This document shows, piece after piece, positions 1 through 5,075 of a DNA stretch of 5,401 bases. The notes under the pieces are model-generated. The model was given only the letters and a program-made list of their open reading frames with translations. It ran no database searches and was not told the origin of the DNA. Source of the DNA: an uncultured Spirochaetaceae bacterium (GTDB taxonomy: Bacteria > Spirochaetota > Spirochaetia > Sphaerochaetales > Sphaerochaetaceae). Where the stretch lies: NCBI GenBank assembly GCA_946410375.1, contig CAMKAB010000077.1, positions 1-5,401 on the forward strand, in the 5' to 3' direction. Every line of letters begins with the position of its first letter. The first letter of the stretch is position 1. A program made the position numbers and the translations under genes.

Positions 1-1
1 A

Positions 2-805
2 ACGGCTTTGATGCTATACGGAGATGTTGTTAAATCGTGTATAGACAAGACTGTGGCCTTTACCTTAAGAGACAATTGGAATTTATTCAAAAACCACTTA
101 TCCGAGCTAAAAAACCTTTTATCTATGTTTAATTTGGACTTGTCCGATTTTTCAAAGAAATGGAACGTTTTGCTACCTATAATTTACCTGATAAGCAGGA
201 ATCCTGACTATAAAGAAAACCTAAATGGAATACGTTGCTATCTTTACAGAGCTATGTTTTTTACGTACTTCCAAAACGGAACCACGGGGAAATTATCTAA
301 ATTGCGAAATGCTATTAACGAATATAATTTTTCAATTACAGAAGAACTGCTTGAACAGATTCCTGAGTTAAGCCTTAACAATCAAAAAATAGAAGACATA
401 TTGATTGCCGAAAAAGGAAATCTTACAGGCGTTGTGTTGAATATCCTCTATGCTGACAAAAAGTTTCCCGGTGGCAAGTATGATCAAGACCATCTGCACC
501 CAAGGTCAGCCTTTGACAAAACGCCCCCTATAGGAGTATCTTTGGAAAATTGGAGAGAATGGCATAAAAACAGGGACAGATTACCAAATCTGCAACTATT
601 GGATAAATTTAGTAACCAATATAAAAACGACTTGCCGCTAATAGAATGGTACAACAGCGTTCAACAGACAGAAACCAGAGAAAACTTCAAATTAGAAAAA
701 TTCATTCCTGAAAACTGTTCATTAGAGTTGAAAGATTTTGGAGATTTTTATATTAAAAGAAAAGAATTGTTAAAGAACAAACTATTTGAACTATTATCAT
801 TTTAA
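2..805 (+). CDS. DUF262/DUF1524 (GmrSD-like) HNH nuclease, C-terminal part (5' end outside window)
   Basis: The frame is open to the left edge, and only the last 267 codons are present. A TTG at 8 and an ATG at 11 exist, but DUF262/DUF1524 proteins usually run to about 550-700 residues, so the true start very likely lies upstream. The visible part is a helical region (about 60-430), then a DUF1524-type HNH signature: the DQDHLHP motif at 482-502, followed by LPNLQLL (around 581-601) and an Asn/Lys-rich NQYKN segment. This matches the family pattern of an H-x-x-P motif, then N-L-x-L-L, then a distal Asn. Family knowledge: DUF262 is a ParB-like nucleotide-dependent domain and DUF1524 the nuclease. 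Members include type IV restriction enzymes such as GmrSD that cut modified DNA, and phage-defence effectors. The substrate here is unknown. The gene is clearly more AT-rich than its neighbours (one line near its end is about 20% GC), which suggests horizontal transfer. It ends 47 bp before the next gene. Confidence 0.75.
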   Translation, partial: TALMLYGDVVKSCIDKTVAFTLRDNWNLFKNHLSELKNLLSMFNLDLSDFSKKWNVLLPIIYLISRNPDYKENLNGIRCYLYRAMFFTYFQNGTTGKLSKLRNAINEYNFSITEELLEQIPELSLNNQKIEDILIAEKGNLTGVVLNILYADKKFPGGKYDQDHLHPRSAFDKTPPIGVSLENWREWHKNRDRLPNLQLLDKFSNQYKNDLPLIEWYNSVQQTETRENFKLEKFIPENCSLELKDFGDFYIKRKELLKNKLFELLSF

Positions 806-852
806 AAAAAATTTCTTTTACCTTTTTATCCCCACCCCAAAGGAGGTCCCGT

Positions 853-1872
853 ATGTACGGTGCGATTTTTGGAGATATTGTCGGAAGCGTGTACGAGTTT
901 CACAATATAAAAACGAAAGACTTTCCGATTGTCCAGAAAAAAATGTTTTTTACTGACGATTCGGTTATGACGCTTGCAGTGGCGAAATCCATGCTAAAGG
1001 CAAGCGAGTTTTTGTACCAAAGCGACAGCGCAATCGGCGATTCAGCGAAGAACTCATTAAACCCAAAAGATGCTTTGTATCAAGGCGACAGCGCAATCGA
1101 CAATTCGATGACTCACTCAATAAAACCTGACGAAATTATGTTCCAAAGCGACAGCGCAATCGGCGATTCCGAGAAAAACATGCTAAACCCAAGCGAAATT
1201 TCATTCGGAAACGCCTCATCCGCTGAAATTACCGAAGACTTTGAAAAGCAATTTAAAAAGGATCTTGTTCAAAACATGCAGGACTTCGGCAGACGATATA
1301 CGCATCGCGGATACGGAAGTCATTTCATTCAATGGATAATATCCGCCAATCCTAAACCTTACGGAAGCTACGGAAACGGCAGCGCAATGCGGGTTTCAAG
1401 CGCGGGTTATCTTTTTAAAGATATGAAAACAACCCGAAAAATGGCGGCTCTTTCCGCAGAGGTGACGCACAACCATCCCGAAGGCATAAAAGGCGCCGAA
1501 TCGGTTGCGGCCGCTATTTTCCTTGCCAGAACAGGCCGCAGCAAAGCGGAAATCAAGGATTACATTACTTCCGAGTTCGGCTATCTGCTGGACAAATCAC
1601 TTGACTCCATAAGGCCCGGCTATGATTATGATGTTACCTGTATGGGCACTGTGCCTGAAGCGATTATCTCGTTTTTAGAAGGCACATCGTATGAGGATGT
1701 TATCAGAAACGCCATATCCATAGGCGGAGACAGCGACACTCTGGCGTGCATTGCTGGAAGCATAGCCGAAGCGTACTACAAAATCCCCTACTCTTTTGTT
1801 CAGGAAGTTAAAGAACGGATGACGGGAGAACTTATGTGCATTCTGAACGAATTTGATTCATGCAGGTTTTGA
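853..1872 (+). CDS. ADP-ribosylglycohydrolase family protein (DraG-like) with a repeat insertion
   Basis: This is a predicted cytoplasmic Mg2+-dependent hydrolase that removes ADP-ribose from a protein or small-molecule target. The family motifs are intact: GAIFGDIVGS (residues 3-12), FTDDS with T34/D35/D36 as metal ligands, FGRRYTHRGYG (145-155), GNGSAMR (174-180), THNHPEG (205-211), and GGDSDTLACIAG (291-302) with D293, D295 and T296 completing the metal site. The family is usually about 260 residues; this one has 339. The excess is an insertion between the helix ending near residue 54 and the conserved QDFGRRY segment. It includes three 21-residue tandem repeats at residues 56-118 (see the repeat entry). 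The catalytic residues lie outside the insertion, so the enzyme is probably active. The start is fixed by a strong ribosome binding site, AAAGGAGGT at 839-847, five bases before ATG. No separate promoter is evident in the 47 bp upstream. The true substrate is not deducible: DraG relatives act on ADP-ribosylated Arg, Ser, nitrogenase, DNA or O-acetyl-ADP-ribose. Confidence 0.9.
   Translation: MYGAIFGDIVGSVYEFHNIKTKDFPIVQKKMFFTDDSVMTLAVAKSMLKASEFLYQSDSAIGDSAKNSLNPKDALYQGDSAIDNSMTHSIKPDEIMFQSDSAIGDSEKNMLNPSEISFGNASSAEITEDFEKQFKKDLVQNMQDFGRRYTHRGYGSHFIQWIISANPKPYGSYGNGSAMRVSSAGYLFKDMKTTRKMAALSAEVTHNHPEGIKGAESVAAAIFLARTGRSKAEIKDYITSEFGYLLDKSLDSIRPGYDYDVTCMGTVPEAIISFLEGTSYEDVIRNAISIGGDSDTLACIAGSIAEAYYKIPYSFVQEVKERMTGELMCILNEFDSCRF
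1018..1206 (+). repeat. Three in-frame 63-bp tandem repeats inside the DraG-like gene
   Basis: The copies start at 1018, 1081 and 1144, giving an exact 63-bp (21-residue) period. Each begins with Q-[SG]-D-S-A-I and carries a later [LI]-[NK]-P-x-[DE] block. Copies 1 and 3 are closest (QSDSAIGDS in both). Copy 2 has diverged in the middle (AIDNSMTHS). Copies 1 and 3 contain the short inverted repeat AATCG-G-CGATT. Residues 45-55, just before copy 1, resemble the second half of copy 3 (KSMLKASEFLY against KNMLNPSEISF; about 24 of 33 bases match by eye). This suggests the unit arose by duplicating part of the native helix. Confidence 0.9.
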
Positions 1873-1883
1873 GCATAGATCGC

Positions 1884-1992
1884 TTTCGGACAAAACCGAA
1901 AAACGTCTTTTCACAACTCTTTCGTTGCCTCCGGTTTTCTGTACGAGCCGGGGGCAGTTCGTTTTATGCTGATTTCCGCGCTAAAAGCGGAA
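1884..1992. terminator. Hairpin cluster between convergent genes, possible weak bidirectional terminator
   Basis: Three short inverted repeats lie between the two convergent stop codons. TTTCGG/CCGAAA (1884-1889 with 1896-1901) has a 6-nt loop. GCCTCCGG/CCGGGGGC (1927-1934 with 1948-1955) is 8 bp with one G-U pair. TTCCGC/GCGGAA (1974-1979 with 1987-1992) has a 7-nt loop and sits directly beyond the thymidine kinase stop codon. None is followed by a long T tract in either direction, so termination is inferred mainly from location. Confidence 0.3.
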
Positions 1993-1994
1993 TT

Positions 1995-2576
1995 TCAAAT
2001 CTCTCGCTCTCTCTTTATCCGCTCTTTCCAGCACTTATGACACATTGCAACGTACGAATCGTTACCTCCGAGGAGAACCTGCTCCCCTTCGGTTACGATT
2101 TTTCCGCTAGCGATTCTGGCGTTCACAGTGGCTTTTCTGCCGCATGAGCAGATTGTCTTTATCTCTGTTATGGAATCCGCAAGTTCCAGAAGTCTGAGAG
2201 AACCCGGGAATACGTGAGTCAGGAAATCAGTTCTGAGCCCGAAATTAAGGACCGGAACATCAAACTCATCAACGATATTTCTCATTTCATCTATTTGCTC
2301 CGGAGTAAAGAACTGAGCCTCATCGGAAATGATAACATCGCAATCGGAGTGCTTTGCGGTAAACATGTCATAAATGTCATCCTCGGGCTTTATCACGTCC
2401 GCTTTCTCTTCAAGCCCGACCCGCGAACGAATAAGCTCCGCCCCGTCTCTCATGTCCGTGGAAGGCTTGATAAGCCAAACCTTCATTCCGCGCTCTTCGT
2501 AGTTAAACTTCGTAATAAGAGCCTGAGCGCTCTTGCTGGAACCCATCGCTCCGTACTTAAAATACAATTTCGCCAT
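1995..2576 (-). CDS. tdk: Thymidine kinase (type II, Tdk)
   Basis: This enzyme phosphorylates thymidine to dTMP with ATP, in the cytoplasmic pyrimidine salvage pathway. The 193-residue length is normal for the family. Visible motifs are a P-loop YGAMGSSKS (residues 8-16, with K15), the catalytic acid in SDEAQFF (D85, E86), the GLRTDF segment (113-118), a first zinc-binding pair in TICSCGRKA (C143, C145), the GGNDSYV thymidine-binding lasso (170-176, Y175), and a second zinc pair CHKC (C179, C182). The P-loop has Ser14 where E. coli and many relatives have Gly before the Lys. The start chosen is the ATG at 2576 (protein MAKLYFKYG). It has a TGAGG ribosome binding site five bases upstream and matches the N-terminus of known Tdk proteins; an in-frame extension ten residues further upstream lacks this support. 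It is the last gene of a probable operon, 77 bp after the small helical protein gene, and converges on the DraG-like gene. Confidence 0.95.
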   Translation of the reverse strand: MAKLYFKYGAMGSSKSAQALITKFNYEERGMKVWLIKPSTDMRDGAELIRSRVGLEEKADVIKPEDDIYDMFTAKHSDCDVIISDEAQFFTPEQIDEMRNIVDEFDVPVLNFGLRTDFLTHVFPGSLRLLELADSITEIKTICSCGRKATVNARIASGKIVTEGEQVLLGGNDSYVAMCHKCWKERIKREREI

Positions 2577-2581
2577 ACATA

Positions 2582-2586
2582 CCTCA
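2582..2586 (-). promoter_or_regulatory. Ribosome binding site that decides the tdk start
   Basis: TGAGG on the minus strand lies five bases before the ATG at 2576. It supports the 193-residue form over the ten-residue longer reading. Confidence 0.7.
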
Positions 2587-2653
2587 ATCGAACTATCAAA
2601 GCGCAAATCCGCCCCGTTTTCTCGCTTGATTTTCCTAAGACCCTGAAAACGCT

Positions 2654-3052
2654 TTACCCTAGCTGTGCAAGCGCTCTATTCACCTCGCTTATCGCGTAGT
2701 CAATCCTTTCTAGCGCATCGGAAATTCTGCTTTGAACCATAAAATCCGCTATCCAGTTATCCGTAAAAACATCAAAAAAGCTCAGAAAATCATCTATATA
2801 AATATTCAGGTCGGGAGACACATCATCAAGTTCGTCATTAAGAATCTCCAAATCCCGCATAGCCCTTTGAAGGACCTCTCTCGCATTCCTGATTTTAAGA
2901 TGTTTAAAAAAGGATATGACTCCTCCGCCGCCCAAGATGTCCCATATTCCGAACATTTTTGCAGACTTTAGCAGGTTTTTCGCCTGATTCAAAGAATACA
3001 AAGCGTTTTCTCCCGCCTCCGCAGCTTCCCTTTTTTCTCTCTCGTAATTCAT
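2654..3052 (-). CDS. Uncharacterised 132-aa helical protein with a Gly-rich segment
   Basis: I recall similar uncharacterised proteins from Firmicutes but cannot name a family or function. The protein looks almost wholly alpha-helical. It has a charged amphipathic helix (about residues 3-33, rich in Glu/Lys/Ala), then a hydrophobic glycine-rich segment (34-50, FGIWDILGGGGVISFFK), a second charged helix (about 54-77), an acidic stretch with aromatics (80-105) and a final helix (about 108-130). No signal peptide or clear transmembrane span is present; the Gly-rich segment might contact a membrane or form a tight turn. The start is the ATG at 3052, supported by AGGTG eight bases upstream. An in-frame reading back to a TTG at 3115 would overlap the end of the PAP2 gene and lacks a good ribosome binding site. 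The gene starts 52 bp after PAP2 and ends 77 bp before tdk on the same strand, so co-transcription is likely. Confidence 0.75.
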   Translation of the reverse strand: MNYEREKREAAEAGENALYSLNQAKNLLKSAKMFGIWDILGGGGVISFFKHLKIRNAREVLQRAMRDLEILNDELDDVSPDLNIYIDDFLSFFDVFTDNWIADFMVQSRISDALERIDYAISEVNRALAQLG

Positions 3053-3060
3053 AAAATCCG

Positions 3061-3065
3061 CACCT
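3061..3065 (-). promoter_or_regulatory. Ribosome binding site that decides the start of the 132-aa protein
   Basis: AGGTG on the minus strand lies eight bases before the ATG at 3052. The two alternative upstream starts (ATG at 3097, TTG at 3115) have no comparable site. Confidence 0.55.
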
Positions 3066-3104
3066 GACTGAATTATTTCAATACGCTTTATCCGCATTTC
3101 CCGT

Positions 3105-4040
3105 TTAGTTTTCAAACAACTTCATAAAAAGAGGGAAAATAAACGTTACATAAAAAAGCTGTAAGAAACAAGACAAAACACTACCGATTGCACCGGGAAA
3201 CAATCCGTTAAATACGGGAGCGATAATCAGACACACCACATAATAACTGATAAGCCCGAAAATACCTCTGCCGATTCTCTTTCCCAATGAAATATCCGTA
3301 TTAAACCTCACAAAGCGTCTTTCAAGATACCATCCTGCGATAATACCCATCGCGTAACCGACGCCTTTCAAACTATCCATAGCCATTTTCGCACCGTCAA
3401 CAATCAGCTTTCCATGCGCGTCATAGTCTTGCGGATATTTCTTTACCAAACTGTACACAACTATAAGCACAGAAATAACGAATCCCATACAAAATACAAG
3501 CGTATCTTTTCCGGGATTTTTGCTGATGTATTCGGTAAGTTTCAATGTAAAGAACATCATGCAAAGTCCGAGACACAGGCCTACCAGAACATCCTGCGGA
3601 GTGTGAACACCCAAAAACAAACGGCTCAATCCGACCAAAAGCGTTGCGATGATGAGCATTGCCCGTCCGCTCTTTGAGACTTCTTTTCTGAGCGAAAGCC
3701 CGCCGAAAAGCGTTGAAGCGTTCATTGTGTGTCCGCTCGGGAAAGAATATCCGCCGGCCGTTTTGATTGCGTCTCCGTAAGGCGCAATTCGGGGATCACG
3801 TATCCAAGGTCTGTAAATACAGAATGTTATTTTTAAAAAGCCGTTTAAAAGCCTGTTTCCGGCAAATCCTAAAAGAAGGTAATTCCCCAAATCTTTATTC
3901 ACACACCAATAAATAATTGCCATAATCGCAATTATCGTGCTTCTCTCACCGTAGAAGGTCATTTTTTGCATAAATCCCGCCAAAAATCCTCCCACACCCT
4001 CTCTGAAATTCTGTAAAGCCAAAAGAATTGATATATCCAT
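3105..4040 (-). CDS. PAP2-family membrane phosphatase
   Basis: This is a 311-residue integral membrane protein with the complete PAP2 (phosphatidic acid phosphatase type 2) signature. Motif 1 is K70-x6-R77-P78 (in KITFCIYRP), motif 2 is PSGH (101-104), and motif 3 is S139-R140-x5-H146-x3-D150 (in SRLFLGVHTPQD). H146 is the expected nucleophile, H104 the acid/base and D150 its partner. Hydrophobic segments lie around 35-47, 53-70, 127-143, 150-168, 180-198, 227-240 and 256-305, so the C-terminal half adds several membrane spans beyond the catalytic core. Family members dephosphorylate lipid phosphates such as undecaprenyl pyrophosphate, phosphatidate or phosphatidylglycerol phosphate; the substrate cannot be chosen from sequence. 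The start ATG at 4040 has a strong AGGGAGGA site six bases upstream. It is the first gene of the probable three-gene minus-strand operon. Confidence 0.92.
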   Translation of the reverse strand: MDISILLALQNFREGVGGFLAGFMQKMTFYGERSTIIAIMAIIYWCVNKDLGNYLLLGFAGNRLLNGFLKITFCIYRPWIRDPRIAPYGDAIKTAGGYSFPSGHTMNASTLFGGLSLRKEVSKSGRAMLIIATLLVGLSRLFLGVHTPQDVLVGLCLGLCMMFFTLKLTEYISKNPGKDTLVFCMGFVISVLIVVYSLVKKYPQDYDAHGKLIVDGAKMAMDSLKGVGYAMGIIAGWYLERRFVRFNTDISLGKRIGRGIFGLISYYVVCLIIAPVFNGLFPGAIGSVLSCFLQLFYVTFIFPLFMKLFEN

Positions 4041-4136
4041 CGGATTTCCTCCCTTAAAAACATGGTTCCCAAACAGTAAACCATAATACTAAACCTCGCT
4101 AACTGCATTTCAGCACGCAAAATTTTAAAATACAAC

Positions 4137-4147
4137 ACAGTATACCG
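4137..4147 (-). promoter_or_regulatory. Candidate promoter (-10) for the PAP2 operon
   Basis: On the minus strand the sequence reads CGGTATACTGT, with a TATACT -10 hexamer at 4144-4139. That places transcription start about 90 bases before the PAP2 ATG. There is no convincing -35 box, only an A-rich tract upstream. The same GGTATACTGT string occurs in the opposite direction at 4309-4318. Confidence 0.4.
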
Positions 4148-4267
4148 TTTTTCTTTTTTGTTTTTCCATATATCATCTGTCTCAACAAGCTGAAACATTT
4201 TCAAAAACAACCGTAAAATCCGACCTCTGTTTTTCCTTATGCTTTATTCCAAAAGAGCGAAACCGCT

Positions 4268-4294
4268 AAAAGTCGCCTGAAAAGCGACTTTTTT
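4268..4294 (+). terminator. Intrinsic terminator in the divergent intergenic region
   Basis: AAAAGTCGC (4268-4276) pairs with GCGACTTTT (4284-4292) across a 7-nt loop, and six T residues follow from 4289. On the minus strand the same hairpin is followed by only four T, so the plus direction is favoured. No gene is visible on the plus strand between 1872 and this point, so what it terminates is unclear. It may insulate the downstream peptide gene or end a small RNA. Confidence 0.75.
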
Positions 4295-4307
4295 ATTCCT
4301 CTCGGTG

Positions 4308-4316
4308 TGGTATACT
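4308..4316 (+). promoter_or_regulatory. Candidate extended -10 promoter for the Cys/Gly-repeat peptide gene
   Basis: TGGTATACT is an extended -10 element (TG, one base, TATACT). The expected -35 position (about 4288-4293) falls in the T tract of the terminator and is a poor match, which is tolerable for an extended -10. Predicted transcription start is near 4322, giving a leader of about 28 bases before the ATG. Confidence 0.55.
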
Positions 4317-4339
4317 GTCGTAAAGAGATAAACGTAAAC

Positions 4340-4344
4340 GGAGG
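4340..4344 (+). promoter_or_regulatory. Ribosome binding site of the Cys/Gly-repeat peptide gene
   Basis: GGAGG lies five bases before the ATG at 4350. This good site shows that the plus strand, not the long Pro-rich antisense frame, is the coding one. Confidence 0.75.
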
Positions 4345-4349
4345 CGCTC

Positions 4350-4763
4350 ATGAATCTTTCCGACTTTTCACTTCCTGCTCTGCTCAAAAACCCGGCAGAC
4401 ATTCAAGTCGGAGTGCCTGTATTTTCAGCGCAGGAACACCGGCACACACAAAAATCATATATTGACCCTGCTCTGTTCCCGCCTTCAAGCCCCTCAAAGC
4501 GCGAACCTGTTTCCACAGGTGCCTGCGGCGTAGGTTTCGGATGCAGCGGAGGCGGAGGCCAATGCGGCGCAGGCTTCGGTTGCAGCGGCTGGGGCGGCGG
4601 CGGTATGTGCGGCGTAGGTTTCGGATGTAGCGGCGGCGACGGCGAATGCGGTATAGGCTTCGGTTGCAGCGGCTGGGGTGGCGACGGCGTTTGCGGCGTA
4701 GGTCTCGGGTGCAGCGGTGGCGGAGGCGAATGCGGTTTAGGTTTCCTGTGCAGTGGCTGGTAG
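4350..4763 (+). CDS. Cys/Gly-repeat protein, putative RiPP precursor peptide
   Basis: This 137-residue protein splits sharply in two. Residues 1-58 contain no cysteine and look like a leader: MNLSDFSLPALLKNPADIQV, then a polar Pro/Ser-rich stretch. There is no signal peptide. Residues 59-137 are Cys/Gly-rich, with six CGxGxxCSG units at Cys 59/65, 72/78, 87/93, 100/106, 115/121 and 128/134. Each pair is exactly six residues apart. Spacers alternate between a short Gly form and a longer Trp-containing form (SGWGG), and the protein ends in CSGW. A conserved leader with a repetitive Cys core is typical of precursors modified by radical-SAM or cyclodehydratase enzymes; the Gly/Cys/Ser composition also recalls microcin B17. 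The next gene starts like a maturase. Promoter and ribosome binding site are good. The core is far more GC-rich than the surroundings. I cannot assign a known precursor family. Alternatives are a metal-binding or structural Cys-rich protein. Confidence 0.8.
   Translation: MNLSDFSLPALLKNPADIQVGVPVFSAQEHRHTQKSYIDPALFPPSSPSKREPVSTGACGVGFGCSGGGGQCGAGFGCSGWGGGGMCGVGFGCSGGDGECGIGFGCSGWGGDGVCGVGLGCSGGGGECGLGFLCSGW
4524..4760 (+). repeat. 84-bp compound repeat encoding the CGxGxxCSG core
   Basis: Compound units of 28 residues begin at 4524, 4608 and 4692, an exact 84-bp period. Each holds two CGxGxxCSG motifs, the first followed by a short spacer (13 residues in all) and the second by a Trp-containing spacer (15 residues). 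The last unit is truncated after CSGW. The x positions vary (Val, Ala, Ile, Leu; Phe or Leu), while Cys, Gly and Ser hardly change. That pattern points to selection on the Cys framework. Confidence 0.92.
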
Positions 4764-5075
4764 TACAAAGCTGAGGTTACGGTAGCCGTATAAAAAGGAT
4801 ATAACGCTAAATTTACGAGTAACGACTGGTAACACAACTCAAATGTTACGGCAGAGCATATAGTCTGTTTTCGCATTTTCCCGCAGACTTTTCAATCCTT
4901 GAGAAATGGGAGCAAACAATCCGGTTGCGAATTCTCTTCAAACTTTTCCAGAGGCTATGCGGTGACAGAGAGTGTTCTGATTACGATCAGCTTTCACGCT
5001 TTCCGCCGGTTTTTTTCGAACTGGAGTTCCCGTGAACTGCCGTTATAAAACAATTTATAAAGATATGGTTAAATA
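4764..5075 (+). other. Intergenic region between peptide gene and maturase-like gene, no clear gene
   Basis: No convincing coding frame is present. The region holds scattered GTTACGG/GTAAC motifs (around 4777-4850), a small hairpin CTGAT-TACG-ATCAG (4977-4990), a T7 run (5010-5016) and a short inverted repeat AGTTC-CCGT-GAACT (5025-5038). An AT-rich stretch (5043-5075) sits just before the next ATG and could contain a -10 element (TATAAA or TATGGT), but no paired -35 was recognised. Confidence 0.5.
4959..5016 (+). terminator. Possible terminator after the peptide gene
   Basis: An interrupted stem can be drawn: GCGG (4959-4962) with CCGC (5003-5006), GTG (4972-4974) with CAC (4995-4997), and CTGAT (4977-4981) with ATCAG (4986-4990). 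Seven T residues follow at 5010-5016. The internal loops are large, so this is a weak call. If real, it could limit read-through so that precursor is made in excess over the downstream enzyme. Confidence 0.3.

Noticed and set aside
1018..1206. CRISPR-like array
   Set aside because: The 63-bp period stays in frame within an intact enzyme gene, and the units are continuous, without separate unique spacers.
1860..2147. Plus-strand open frame overlapping the end of the DraG-like gene
   Set aside because: It crosses the hairpin-rich convergent region and the 3' end of tdk, with low-complexity translation and no ribosome binding site.
2214..2699. Plus-strand open frame of 161 codons opposite tdk
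   Set aside because: It lies antisense to a gene with complete thymidine kinase motifs, and its own translation shows no recognisable domain.
3959..4210. Minus-strand open frame overlapping the PAP2 start
   Set aside because: It runs through the PAP2 leader and the start of PAP2 in another frame. The PAP2 start itself has a strong ribosome binding site and full motifs.
4403..4876. Long Pro-rich minus-strand open frame opposite the Cys/Gly gene
   Set aside because: It is the mirror of the Gly/Cys codon repeats (GGC read as GCC and CCX). It has no ribosome binding site in a sensible place, whereas the plus-strand frame has a good promoter and GGAGG.
4962..5048. Possible 28-codon GTG-started frame with an AGAGG seven bases upstream
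   Set aside because: It is very short, has a weak start and overlaps the candidate terminator hairpin. The translation shows no leader, Cys pattern or other recognisable trait.
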